NCBI GenBank assembly: GCA_036505295.1
Contig: DASXTQ010000007.1
Span: 1 to 11,089 of the forward strand
Source: WS-7 sp036505295
GTDB taxonomy: Bacteria > Eisenbacteria > RBG-16-71-46 > SZUA-252
Reading direction: 5' to 3'
Length of the DNA: 11,089 bases
A program made the position numbers and the translations under genes. This document shows positions 1-6,712 of this stretch, piece by piece. Below the pieces are notes generated by a model. It made no database searches. It was not told the origin of the DNA and worked only from the letters and a program-made list of their open reading frames with translations. Position 1 is the stretch's first letter. Each line of letters begins with the position of its first letter.

Positions 1-21
1 GAGCCGTCGCACCCAGGTCAT
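1..21 (-). CDS. Possible start of a further gene (partial, 7 codons visible)
   Basis: An ATG on the minus strand at 21-19 follows the stop codon of the upstream membrane-protein gene (TGA at 27-25) after only 3 nt. A GGAG motif (complement of 32-35) lies 10 nt upstream of this ATG and could serve as its ribosome binding site. Only seven codons (MTWVRRL) are visible before the window ends, so neither family nor length can be judged. The tight spacing suggests a third gene in the same operon as the two membrane proteins. This is inference from spacing and the Shine-Dalgarno-like motif only. Confidence 0.3.
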
Positions 22-24
22 GGC

Positions 25-642
25 TCAGGATCTCCCAAGGTAGCTCCGCTCGATCCCCAGAATGATCTTGAGCGCGGTCGAGACGGCGCCCAGGCCGACG
101 CCGATCGCGATCGCGCGCTTGGCGGCGAGGTTCGGCACGTCGAGAAGCCATTCGGTGATCCCGGGCAGCCGGTGCGAGATCAGCTCGCCGATCGAGACCC
201 TGCCGATCATCATCACGATCGCCGTGACGAGAAGGAGGGTCGCCTCGACGCTCCTCGCGCGGAATGCGCGGAACGCGGCCGAGGCGATGACGAACGCCAG
301 GAGCGCAAACATCGTGGAGGCGAGCGGGGAGTTCACCGTGTTGTAGATCGAATCCACGGGCGTTCCCTGGCCGACCCCTTTCCAGACGCCAAGGGCGGTG
401 ATCGTGAGCAGCGTGACCAGCGTCACCACGCTGAAGCCCCAGCCCTCGGCGCGGTCCCTCACCTTCCGCGCGTGGCTGTTCCAGAGGGAGATCGAGCCCA
501 GGATGAGCGCGAAGGCGTAGACCACGAGCGTCCACTCGAGGAGCATGGAGTTGAACGCCTGGGCCTTGTAGTGCGGGATGAAAAAGAGCGCTGCGATCGC
601 CACGCCCGAGAGGAACGTAACGAGGAGCGGGCCCCGCCGCAT
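25..642 (-). CDS. Six-helix integral membrane protein of unknown function
   Basis: The protein has 205 residues from the ATG at 642. A GTG one codon further upstream (645) is an equally possible start, and there is no strong Shine-Dalgarno site to decide. I see six hydrophobic segments at about residues 6-24, 34-54, 69-87, 109-127, 133-150 and 176-197, so it should be an inner-membrane protein. Short basic loops follow segments 2 (around HARKVRDR) and 4 (around FRARS). No catalytic or metal-binding motif is recognisable and I cannot assign a family. The gene starts 16-19 nt after the stop of the DUF6754-like gene on the same strand, so the two are very probably co-transcribed and may act together. 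A further gene may begin 3 nt downstream. The reading frame is convincing because of its hydrophobic periodicity and its operon position. Confidence 0.8.
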   Translation of the reverse strand: MRRGPLLVTFLSGVAIAALFFIPHYKAQAFNSMLLEWTLVVYAFALILGSISLWNSHARKVRDRAEGWGFSVVTLVTLLTITALGVWKGVGQGTPVDSIYNTVNSPLASTMFALLAFVIASAAFRAFRARSVEATLLLVTAIVMMIGRVSIGELISHRLPGITEWLLDVPNLAAKRAIAIGVGLGAVSTALKIILGIERSYLGRS

Positions 643-661
643 CACCGCGGCCGCCCCAGGG

Positions 662-1474
662 TCACGCGACCTTCAGCCACGTCTGGAGCTCCGGGTGTCC
701 CAGCGCCGAGAGGACAAGCGCTCCGACGATCGCGGCCGCGGCGAGCGCCTTGGCCCAGTCCTGCGTGATGACGGTGGCGAGCTGGATCGGCTCGCGCCCC
801 AAGTACGCGCTCGCGGCGAAAAGCTCCTCGCCGAGAAGCGTGTAGTCGCACGCGCACACGAAGAAGGGAAGCTGGGTCACCTTGTCGGTGCCCGCGATCT
901 GGATGGCTCCGGTTCTGGCGCCGGTCTCGGCCAGGAGCAGGGATTCCGCGTAGAAGGATCCCATGTAGATGTTCGCTGCGGGCAGCTCGCGGAGCATGAA
1001 GCCGTTCACCGCCGCGACATACGCCATCTGTTGCGCGCTCACATAGTGCACGCAGCCCGGCCGAAAGGCATCCGGTTTGCCCGCCTTGGAGTAGGCCTCC
1101 CGAACCGCGCCGTCCAAGACGGTCATCACGACCGGGTCGTAGCAGGGCACATCGACGTCACAGCCCATTTCGGCGATGCGGAGCGCGAGCCGGGCGAGAA
1201 TCGTGATCGCGGCGAAGGTGCCGACCTCGCTCATGTCGCTCAGCCCGGGGACGTAGAGCACGGGGCGTCCCATCTCGGTCGCGCGCCCGATCGCCTCGTC
1301 GAGCGCCTTCAAACCCGCGATGGGGCGGACGTAGAGAGACCCTTTTGCCCTCGCGCGGAAGATGTTGACGACGAGAAACGCGGTGAAGAGGAGAACTCCA
1401 ATGAGGACGTTCCAGCGGGCCGGGTCGAACCAACGCGTGTCGAGCGCTTGCGTCACGAATTCGGACCGTACCAT
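662..1474 (-). CDS. DUF6754-like membrane protein of unknown function
   Basis: The protein has 270 residues. An N-terminal transmembrane helix (about 22-39) and a C-terminal one (about 241-258) flank a soluble-looking central domain. That domain contains the stretches EAIGRATEMGRPVLYVPG-like (about 60-77), DPVVMTVLDGAVREAYSKAG (113-132), AAVNGFMLRELPAANIYMG (154-172) and TGAIQIAGTDKVTQLPFF (188-205). I recognise these as the pattern of proteins annotated DUF6754, a family without known function; the assignment is from memory. The positions of the two helices suggest the central domain sits on one face of the membrane. Five cysteines (105, 111, 141, 207, 209) are present but form no standard motif. 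The ATG at 1474 is chosen because it opens the conserved part. A clear Shine-Dalgarno site is lacking. It is the first visible gene of a minus-strand operon, divergent from the cytochrome gene. Confidence 0.85.
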   Translation of the reverse strand: MVRSEFVTQALDTRWFDPARWNVLIGVLLFTAFLVVNIFRARAKGSLYVRPIAGLKALDEAIGRATEMGRPVLYVPGLSDMSEVGTFAAITILARLALRIAEMGCDVDVPCYDPVVMTVLDGAVREAYSKAGKPDAFRPGCVHYVSAQQMAYVAAVNGFMLRELPAANIYMGSFYAESLLLAETGARTGAIQIAGTDKVTQLPFFVCACDYTLLGEELFAASAYLGREPIQLATVITQDWAKALAAAAIVGALVLSALGHPELQTWLKVA

Positions 1475-1528
1475 GGCCCCATGGGAGGGTCAACGAAGCA
1501 GGAGCCCGGACCGGCCGGGGATGCGATC

Positions 1529-1558
1529 TTGCGCGCCCAAGGCGGGCTCATGTATGGT
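1529..1558 (+). promoter_or_regulatory. Weak sigma70-like promoter candidate for the cytochrome gene
   Basis: A TTGCGC hexamer (1529-1534) and a TATGGT hexamer (1553-1558) are separated by 18 nt and lie about 50 nt upstream of the cytochrome start codon. The -10 element matches 4 of 6 consensus bases and the -35 only 3 of 6. The placement in the divergent intergenic region is right, but such matches occur by chance and this lineage's sigma factor preferences are unknown. Confidence 0.25.
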
Positions 1559-1594
1559 CCGCGCGTCTGTCGGGACGGCCCCACTTCACCTGGC

Positions 1595-1600
1595 AAGGAG
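1595..1600 (+). promoter_or_regulatory. Ribosome binding site fixing the cytochrome start
   Basis: AAGGAG lies 9 nt upstream of the ATG at 1610. It supports that ATG over the much longer open frame reaching back to 578, whose upstream part is antisense to the DUF6754-like gene. Confidence 0.7.
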
Positions 1601-1609
1601 ATCGAACCC

Positions 1610-2179
1610 ATGCGTCGGATCCCCTCGGTGACCCTTCTCCTCCCACTCTTGCTTGCCACCAGCTTTGCCCTTCTTTCCTGCGCCCGGGAAACGCCGGCGC
1701 CGGCGCCCCTTTCGGAGGCCGACCAGGTCGCGCGGGGGTACTATCTGGCCACGATCACCGGCTGCAACGACTGCCACACGCCGGGATATTTCTACGGCGC
1801 CCCGGACACGACGCGCAGGCTGTCCGGGAGCGAGCTCGGGTGGAAGGGCCCGTGGGGCGTGTCCTATGCGCGGAACCTCACGCCCGAGCCACACACCGGG
1901 ATCGGTGCCTGGAGCGAGACCGACATCGTCGCCGCGCTCAGGACGGGCAAGCGGCCGGACGGGACCATGCTGCTCCCGCCGATGCCATGGCCCGATCTCG
2001 CCGCGCTCACGGATGAGGACGCGACCGCGATCGCCAAATATCTAAAGTCGCTGACGCCGGTCATGCACAAGATGCCGGATCGCGTTGCGCCCGGCCGCGC
2101 GGTAAAAGGCTCGATTATCGAGCTTCCGCCGCCGTCGGCCTGGGACGCCCCGAGGACGCCACCGCCCGCCACGCCTTAG
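1610..2179 (+). CDS. Monohaem cytochrome c lipoprotein
   Basis: The protein has 189 residues. A short basic N-terminus and hydrophobic stretch (about 7-20) end in a lipobox-like L21-L22-S23-C24, so it is probably a lipoprotein anchored on the periplasmic or outer face of a membrane. One haem c site, C52-N-D-C55-H56, is present. The segment from NLTPEPHTGIGAWSETDIVAAL (89-110) to PPMPWPDL (123-130) matches the pattern of small cytochrome c domains found as electron acceptors of molybdopterin or quinoprotein dehydrogenases. M125 is the likely distal ligand, with M120 as an alternative. The mature protein is an electron-transfer component, but no dehydrogenase subunit is encoded beside it. A six-helix membrane protein starts 49 nt downstream and is probably in the same operon. 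The start is supported by the AAGGAG site and the signal peptide. The physiological partner is unknown. Confidence 0.9.
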   Translation: MRRIPSVTLLLPLLLATSFALLSCARETPAPAPLSEADQVARGYYLATITGCNDCHTPGYFYGAPDTTRRLSGSELGWKGPWGVSYARNLTPEPHTGIGAWSETDIVAALRTGKRPDGTMLLPPMPWPDLAALTDEDATAIAKYLKSLTPVMHKMPDRVAPGRAVKGSIIELPPPSAWDAPRTPPPATP

Positions 2180-2185
2180 GTTGGA

Positions 2186-2201
2186 ACGCCCCGCGGGGCG
2201 T
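2186..2201. repeat. 16-bp perfect palindrome between the cytochrome and membrane-protein genes
   Basis: The sequence ACGCCCCGCGGGGCGT is its own reverse complement. It starts 6 nt after the cytochrome stop codon and ends 14 nt before the downstream ribosome binding site. In RNA it could form a short GC hairpin; in DNA it could be an operator. No T-run follows, so it is not a classical intrinsic terminator. It could modulate expression of the downstream gene or mRNA stability, but in such GC-rich DNA it may also be chance. Confidence 0.4.
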
Positions 2202-2215
2202 GACCCGCGAGAAGG

Positions 2216-2222
2216 AAGGAGG
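2216..2222 (+). promoter_or_regulatory. Strong ribosome binding site fixing the membrane-protein start
   Basis: AAGGAGG lies 6 nt upstream of the ATG at 2229. It decides for that start over the upstream in-frame TTG at 2181, which lies within the leader and overlaps the palindrome. Confidence 0.8.
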
Positions 2223-2228
2223 CCCCGG

Positions 2229-3164
2229 ATGGCCGATGTGATGGAAGAACGGATCCACTCGATCGAGCGGACCGCGGGGTTCGCGTTCGTGGTCGCGTCG
2301 GTCGTTCTGGCGACGACGATGCTGGTGCATCCGGTCTTCCCGGACGTGAACCGGACCAACCTCGTGCTGCAGGCGATCACGAGCGCCCGAGGCGATGCCT
2401 GGATGCAGGTCCACGCGATCATGGCGGCCGGGTTCGCGGTCGCGGCGATCGCCTTCTGCGGGCTGGCCTTTCTTCTCCACATGAAGGGCTCCTCGGGATC
2501 GGCGTCGGTCGTTTCGACGTGCGCGCTCCTCGGCGGCGGGATCTGGGTCACCTTTCTTTGCGCCGAGCTTTACGCGTATCGCTTCTTCGCGAATCTCTAC
2601 AGCGTGGATCCTGGGGGCGCCACGATGCTCTTTTCAACGATCTGGTTTTGGAAGGTCGGCGCCCTTGTGGCGGGGGCGTTGCTGTTCTTCGGCGCGGTGG
2701 TTTTCTCCGGCATCGCGGGGGTGAAGCGGGACCTCTTTCCCCTCTGGCTCGGATGGGGAGGCGCGCTCGTCGCGCTCATCGGGGCTCTGGTCTACACCCT
2801 GGATTTCTTGAGCTCCACGGCGACCGGCGCCGCGAGCCAGCCCATGCAATGGCCCGCGATGCGCTACGGCGTGGGGCTGCCCCTTGAGCTATGGATGCTC
2901 GGGGTGGGCGCGATCTTCTTGAAGCGGTATTTCGACCGTCCGATGAGGATGCGGGCCGTGCCCTCGAGGCCCGTGCAGGCGACGAGACGGCCGTCGGCGC
3001 CGGCCGCGGCTTCGGTTTCGTCGGGGGCGTGGCAGCCTCCCGCCGCCGATGCCCCCCGGCCTGCGTCCCCGAGGATCCCGCATCCGGCCCTGGCCCCCGA
3101 TCCCGAGCCCGAGCAGCCGGCGCCGCCGAAGCGGCCCCCGCCTCCGCAGATTTTCCCGGGGTAG
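2229..3164 (+). CDS. Six-helix membrane protein with proline-rich C-terminal tail
   Basis: The protein has 311 residues. Hydrophobic segments lie at about 15-34, 62-84, 96-118, 141-163, 173-193 and 216-232. Residues from about 238 to the end form a hydrophilic tail dominated by proline, alanine and arginine, ending in PPKRPPPPQIFPG. Histidines at 34, 62 and 84 sit at helix ends; they could in principle bind a metal or haem, but no known haem-b pattern is met. I cannot name a family. The helix count and order vaguely resemble DUF4386-type proteins, without support strong enough to assign it. The gene lies 49 nt downstream of the cytochrome c lipoprotein on the same strand, so a role as membrane partner of that cytochrome is possible but is inference only. 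The start is fixed by AAGGAGG 6 nt upstream. The tail remains in one frame without any sign of frameshift and is probably disordered. Confidence 0.82.
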   Translation: MADVMEERIHSIERTAGFAFVVASVVLATTMLVHPVFPDVNRTNLVLQAITSARGDAWMQVHAIMAAGFAVAAIAFCGLAFLLHMKGSSGSASVVSTCALLGGGIWVTFLCAELYAYRFFANLYSVDPGGATMLFSTIWFWKVGALVAGALLFFGAVVFSGIAGVKRDLFPLWLGWGGALVALIGALVYTLDFLSSTATGAASQPMQWPAMRYGVGLPLELWMLGVGAIFLKRYFDRPMRMRAVPSRPVQATRRPSAPAAASVSSGAWQPPAADAPRPASPRIPHPALAPDPEPEQPAPPKRPPPPQIFPG

Positions 3165-3180
3165 GCAGGGGATTCATTCC

Positions 3181-3193
3181 GGCCGCATCGGCC
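3181..3193. terminator. Small GC hairpin at the convergent gene junction
   Basis: GGCCG (3181-3185), loop CAT, CGGCC (3189-3193) forms a 5-bp stem directly abutting the addA stop codon (complement of 3194-3196). It lies 16 nt after the stop of the plus-strand membrane-protein gene. The position between two convergent genes suits a bidirectional terminator. The stem is short and no U-tract follows on either strand, so termination activity is uncertain. Confidence 0.3.
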
Positions 3194-6100
3194 CTAGATG
3201 TGGACGATCCATCCCCGGGCGGGTCGTCCGGTCGCCGCTTCGATAGCACGCGCATACAGCGCGACTTGTCGGCGGTGGTGTTCCGCGCTGGGATCCAGAT
3301 CCGCGCCGGTCTTGAAGTCCACGACCGTCCAGCGATCGTTCTCCTCGAAGGCCAGGTCGGCCTGGCCCTCGACAATCGCTCCGTCGTCATCCTGGATCGT
3401 GATCGCGACTTCGCGACGGCAGCGGCCCGAGCGGGCGGCCGCGCGCGCCCGCTCGAGAATGTCCGAGCCGAGCACCGCCTTCGTCACATTCTCGGCTGCC
3501 TCTCGCTCCTCGTCGGTCGCGCCGAGGATGCGTCCCTGCAAGGTACATGTGCCCGAGATCACAGGGGCGTCCGCATCGAGAGGAATCGTCGCGAGCACCG
3601 CGTGGACCAGAGATCCGAATCGAATTCCGGTAGGGCGACCCGGCGCTCGCGGTAGGGTGTGTTCCGCGACCTCGGGCTGCTCAGAGACTTTCGATGACGG
3701 GGCTCCCCGGGCACGTGTCGTCGCCGGCACGGGCAGGATACGGGGTACCGAGGCCCGCTCGATCAGGCCGCTCCGGCGCGCTTCCCACTCGCGATGCCGC
3801 CGTTCGTCCTCCTTCACTAGGGCCGGATCCACAGCGGGGTCCAGCAATTCCTGATGGAGCACTCCCACCGGGCGTCGGCGCTCCGTCCGCAAGGTCGGCC
3901 ACCACACGACGCCGTAACCACCCATCGCGTAGAGACCCGGCGCGATTCCACCCACCGACCCATCGGGATCCTGGATCGCCGCGAAATCGGGGCTGCCGAT
4001 TGGTTGTTCGGGTCGTGTTAGCGGATCGGGATAGATCGCGTCGTTCAACGGGGAGAGCCACCACGGCATGTACAGCCATTTCCCGTCCGCGGTTTGCTTG
4101 CCTTCTCCCCAGCGTTGCTCCGCGACCGCCGGCACCACGAGGAGATCGCGGGCTCTTGTAGCTGCCACGTAGGTGAGCCGCTGTGCCTCGGCCAGCTCCC
4201 GGCGCTGTTCCGTGTCCTGGTGCTGGTGAAGCTCCCACGGAACGCACGCCGCCAGCGTGAGCGCGCTCAGGCGGCGGCTCGAGTCGACGTGCCGCTCCAT
4301 GTTCTGCCAGGTCATCGACGCGGTGTAGTCGGCGAGGATGACCACGGGGAATTCCAAGCCCTTTGCCTTGTGCACCGTCATCAGCCGGACGCCTTCACTG
4401 CCTTCCTCGAGAATCGGGGCCTCCTCGCGCGCATGGGACGCCGCATCGGCGTCCAGCCGGGCCACGAGACTCCGGAACGAAAGGCCCCCTGCCTTTTCGT
4501 GAGCGCGCGCGCATTCGGTCAAGTGGAGCACGTTCGCCAGGACCTGTTCTCCGGAAGGCTGGAATGCGAAGCCGGCGTGGGCCCGCGTGCTCTCGAGCAG
4601 CGCGTGAATCGTATCCGCGACCGGCCGTGCGTTGCGGCTCCGGTGCAGTTCCGCCAAGAGACCCAGGGCGCCGGTGATCGGCTCGAGCCGCTCGGGAATC
4701 GAATCGCCCGGAAGCCGGAACGGGTGCAAACGGCCATACCGGTGCCGGTACTCGAGGATCTCCTCGTCGCCGATCGCGAAGAGGGGCCCGTGGAGGGTCG
4801 CGAGGACGGAAAGCTCATCATCGGGCCACTCGATCGCGGTGAGCGCGGTGCGCATCGCCTCCACTTCGCTGCGTGCGTGGAAGGATCGTCCGCCGACCAG
4901 GAGATGGCGGATGCGGCGCGCGTCCAGCTCGGCGACGTAGGGCCGCGTGATCTCCTCGGAGAAGCGGCGGAACAGAATACAGACGTGGCGCGCCTCCACC
5001 GGAACGGGTCCGGTGCGATCGCGCTCGGTGACGGTCCATCCGCTCTCGTGCAGGAGCCAGTCCAGGAAGGAGCCGACCGCCGGCGGCAGCTCGTTTGAAA
5101 GCAGGTCCACGTTGATTCGCTGCTCACCGCGTGTGCCGGGAATCGGCAGCGCGATGAGCGCGGGCTGTCGCTCGAGAGCCTGCCGCACCGGAGTGAGAGG
5201 CACGTAGGCGGCCTGCTGGCTATCGAGATCGCCGTCCAGTCGCGACACGAAGGCGCGGTTCACCGCCGATTGCAGATCGGGAACCGCGCGAAAGCTCGAG
5301 GTCAAACGAAGGGTCAGCGCTCCCGCGCCCGCGAGCTGTTCCTTCACCCGCTCGTAGACGCCGAGGTCGGCCCGGCGGAATCGGTAGATCGCCTGCTTCG
5401 GGTCCCCAACCACGAACAGGCAACCCGGTCTGGCGCGGACGTGCTCCCAGCGCGTCTCGCTGGGATCGGCCGAGACGAGCAGGAGCAGGATCTCGGCTTG
5501 AAGCAGGTCCGTGTCCTGAAACTCGTCGATGAAGTAGTGCGAGAAGCGCTCCTGAAACTCGACTCGAATGTCCTTCCGGAGCACGAGATCCCGAGCCCGC
5601 ACCAGCAGGTCGACGAAGTCGAGCCTGCCATGACGGCGTTTCATCGCGTCGTACGCCTCCAACGCCCCCTTGAGCTCGGTTTGAAGCAGGGTGGCGAGGT
5701 CGGCGTTCGCGCGGCGCGCGAAGGATTCGATGGCCTCGATCAATTCACCGTGGGCGTTCAGGATCGTGGATCGGTCCACGGTCGGGCTGTAGCGTGTCGT
5801 TCGGCCACGTCGCGCCTTGGCGAACGTTACCTTCTCCGCCACGTAGCGACGGGGGAGTGCGACGATCTCCGCCTCGACTTGATCGCGATCCTGCAACCCG
5901 GCGGCTTCCACGGCGCGGAGATCGCGGCTCAGGGTGCGCGCGGGCTCGAGGTCCTGGTACAGGAGATCTTTCGGATCGGAGGGCTGCGCGCTCAGGTCGG
6001 CGAGATCGTGGAGCCGCTCCAGAACCGTTCCAAGCTCGGCGTCACGATCGAACGGCTCCTGGCTCCACCGCGCGTCGAGGTCACGCCATTCGGAGAGCCG

Positions 6101-6712
6101 CCACGCCGCGACCCGCAAACGCTCGATCGGCCCCTCCCCTCGGCGCTGGGTCTTCCGTCTCAGGCTTCGGCGAATCCCGGGTGGCGGATTCTCCAACACC
6201 CGCTCGAACCAGCCCCGGAAGGCGCGCGCGAACATCTCTTCCGAATGCCGCTCGGTGAGGACTTGAAACGCGGGGTCGACGGCGGCCTCCACGGCGCGCT
6301 CGCGAAGGATCTCCGCGCAGAACCCGTGGATGGTGCCCACCCAGGCTTCTTCGAGGTGCGCGATCGCGTGCTCGAGCCTCGCGTATTCGCCGCCGTCGCC
6401 CGGGGCATTCTTGCGCGCGAGCTCCAGCCCCGAGCGAATCCGGAGCTTGATCTCGCCCGCCGCCTTCTCGGTGAAGGTCATGGCCACGATGCGGTCCACG
6501 GTGGTCCGCCCGCGCGCGAGCACCGCGACGATGCGATGTACCAGCTCCGTGGTCTTTCCCGTTCCGGCGGCGGCCTCGATGAGCACGTTCCGGTCGAGCG
6601 CGGATACGATCTGTTCGCGTTGGGCCGCGTCTTCGAGCTCCCGGGTCCCCGTGGGTGAACCGCGCTCCGGGGAACGGACAAGACGAAGCGAAGGCGGGGT
6701 GCGCGGAGTCAT
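3194..6712 (-). CDS. addA: AddA: UvrD-type helicase-nuclease subunit of AddAB
   Basis: The protein has 1172 residues and is the SF1A helicase and nuclease subunit of the complex that resects double-strand DNA ends for RecA-dependent repair in the cytoplasm. Helicase motifs are all present: Walker A AAAGTGKTT (47-55), Ia AMTFTEKAAGEIK (77-89), Walker B FIDEFQDTD (394-402), motif III GDPKQAIYRFRRAD (436-449), motif IV TSSFR (471-475), motif V MTVHKAKGLEFPVV (778-791) and motif VI LTYVAATRARD (846-856). The C-terminal PD-(D/E)XK nuclease keeps H1037, D1119, the D1132-F-K1134 core and Q1149/Y1153, so it should be active. Length is close to that of B. subtilis AddA. The ATG at 6712 overlaps the addB stop by 4 nt (ATGA), implying translational coupling. 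The open frame continues upstream to 7363, but that part lies within addB coding sequence and shows no domain. RecB-like naming is an alternative, but the partner is AddB-like rather than RecC-like. Confidence 0.95.
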   Translation of the reverse strand: MTPRTPPSLRLVRSPERGSPTGTRELEDAAQREQIVSALDRNVLIEAAAGTGKTTELVHRIVAVLARGRTTVDRIVAMTFTEKAAGEIKLRIRSGLELARKNAPGDGGEYARLEHAIAHLEEAWVGTIHGFCAEILRERAVEAAVDPAFQVLTERHSEEMFARAFRGWFERVLENPPPGIRRSLRRKTQRRGEGPIERLRVAAWRLSEWRDLDARWSQEPFDRDAELGTVLERLHDLADLSAQPSDPKDLLYQDLEPARTLSRDLRAVEAAGLQDRDQVEAEIVALPRRYVAEKVTFAKARRGRTTRYSPTVDRSTILNAHGELIEAIESFARRANADLATLLQTELKGALEAYDAMKRRHGRLDFVDLLVRARDLVLRKDIRVEFQERFSHYFIDEFQDTDLLQAEILLLLVSADPSETRWEHVRARPGCLFVVGDPKQAIYRFRRADLGVYERVKEQLAGAGALTLRLTSSFRAVPDLQSAVNRAFVSRLDGDLDSQQAAYVPLTPVRQALERQPALIALPIPGTRGEQRINVDLLSNELPPAVGSFLDWLLHESGWTVTERDRTGPVPVEARHVCILFRRFSEEITRPYVAELDARRIRHLLVGGRSFHARSEVEAMRTALTAIEWPDDELSVLATLHGPLFAIGDEEILEYRHRYGRLHPFRLPGDSIPERLEPITGALGLLAELHRSRNARPVADTIHALLESTRAHAGFAFQPSGEQVLANVLHLTECARAHEKAGGLSFRSLVARLDADAASHAREEAPILEEGSEGVRLMTVHKAKGLEFPVVILADYTASMTWQNMERHVDSSRRLSALTLAACVPWELHQHQDTEQRRELAEAQRLTYVAATRARDLLVVPAVAEQRWGEGKQTADGKWLYMPWWLSPLNDAIYPDPLTRPEQPIGSPDFAAIQDPDGSVGGIAPGLYAMGGYGVVWWPTLRTERRRPVGVLHQELLDPAVDPALVKEDERRHREWEARRSGLIERASVPRILPVPATTRARGAPSSKVSEQPEVAEHTLPRAPGRPTGIRFGSLVHAVLATIPLDADAPVISGTCTLQGRILGATDEEREAAENVTKAVLGSDILERARAAARSGRCRREVAITIQDDDGAIVEGQADLAFEENDRWTVVDFKTGADLDPSAEHHRRQVALYARAIEAATGRPARGWIVHI

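Larger units (their letters stand above)
1475..1609. other. Divergent intergenic region
   Basis: These 135 nt separate the DUF6754-like gene (minus) from the cytochrome c gene (plus). They must contain the promoters for both directions, or leader sequence for one of them. I see no RNA gene, no long inverted repeat and no T-rich terminator. The only promoter-like match is listed separately. Confidence 0.6.

Noticed and set aside
578..1609. Upstream extension of the cytochrome open frame
   Set aside because: This part is antisense to the DUF6754-like gene and has low-complexity charged composition. The signal peptide and ribosome binding site place the real start at 1610.
2891..3655. Plus-strand open frame spanning the proline-rich tail and the end of addA
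   Set aside because: It runs across the convergent junction, overlaps two supported genes out of frame and antisense, and has no ribosome binding site or domain.
5270..6658. Long plus-strand open frame (462 codons) opposite addA
   Set aside because: It is antisense to the helicase motifs of addA. There is no ribosome binding site and no recognisable domain, so it is a codon-bias shadow.
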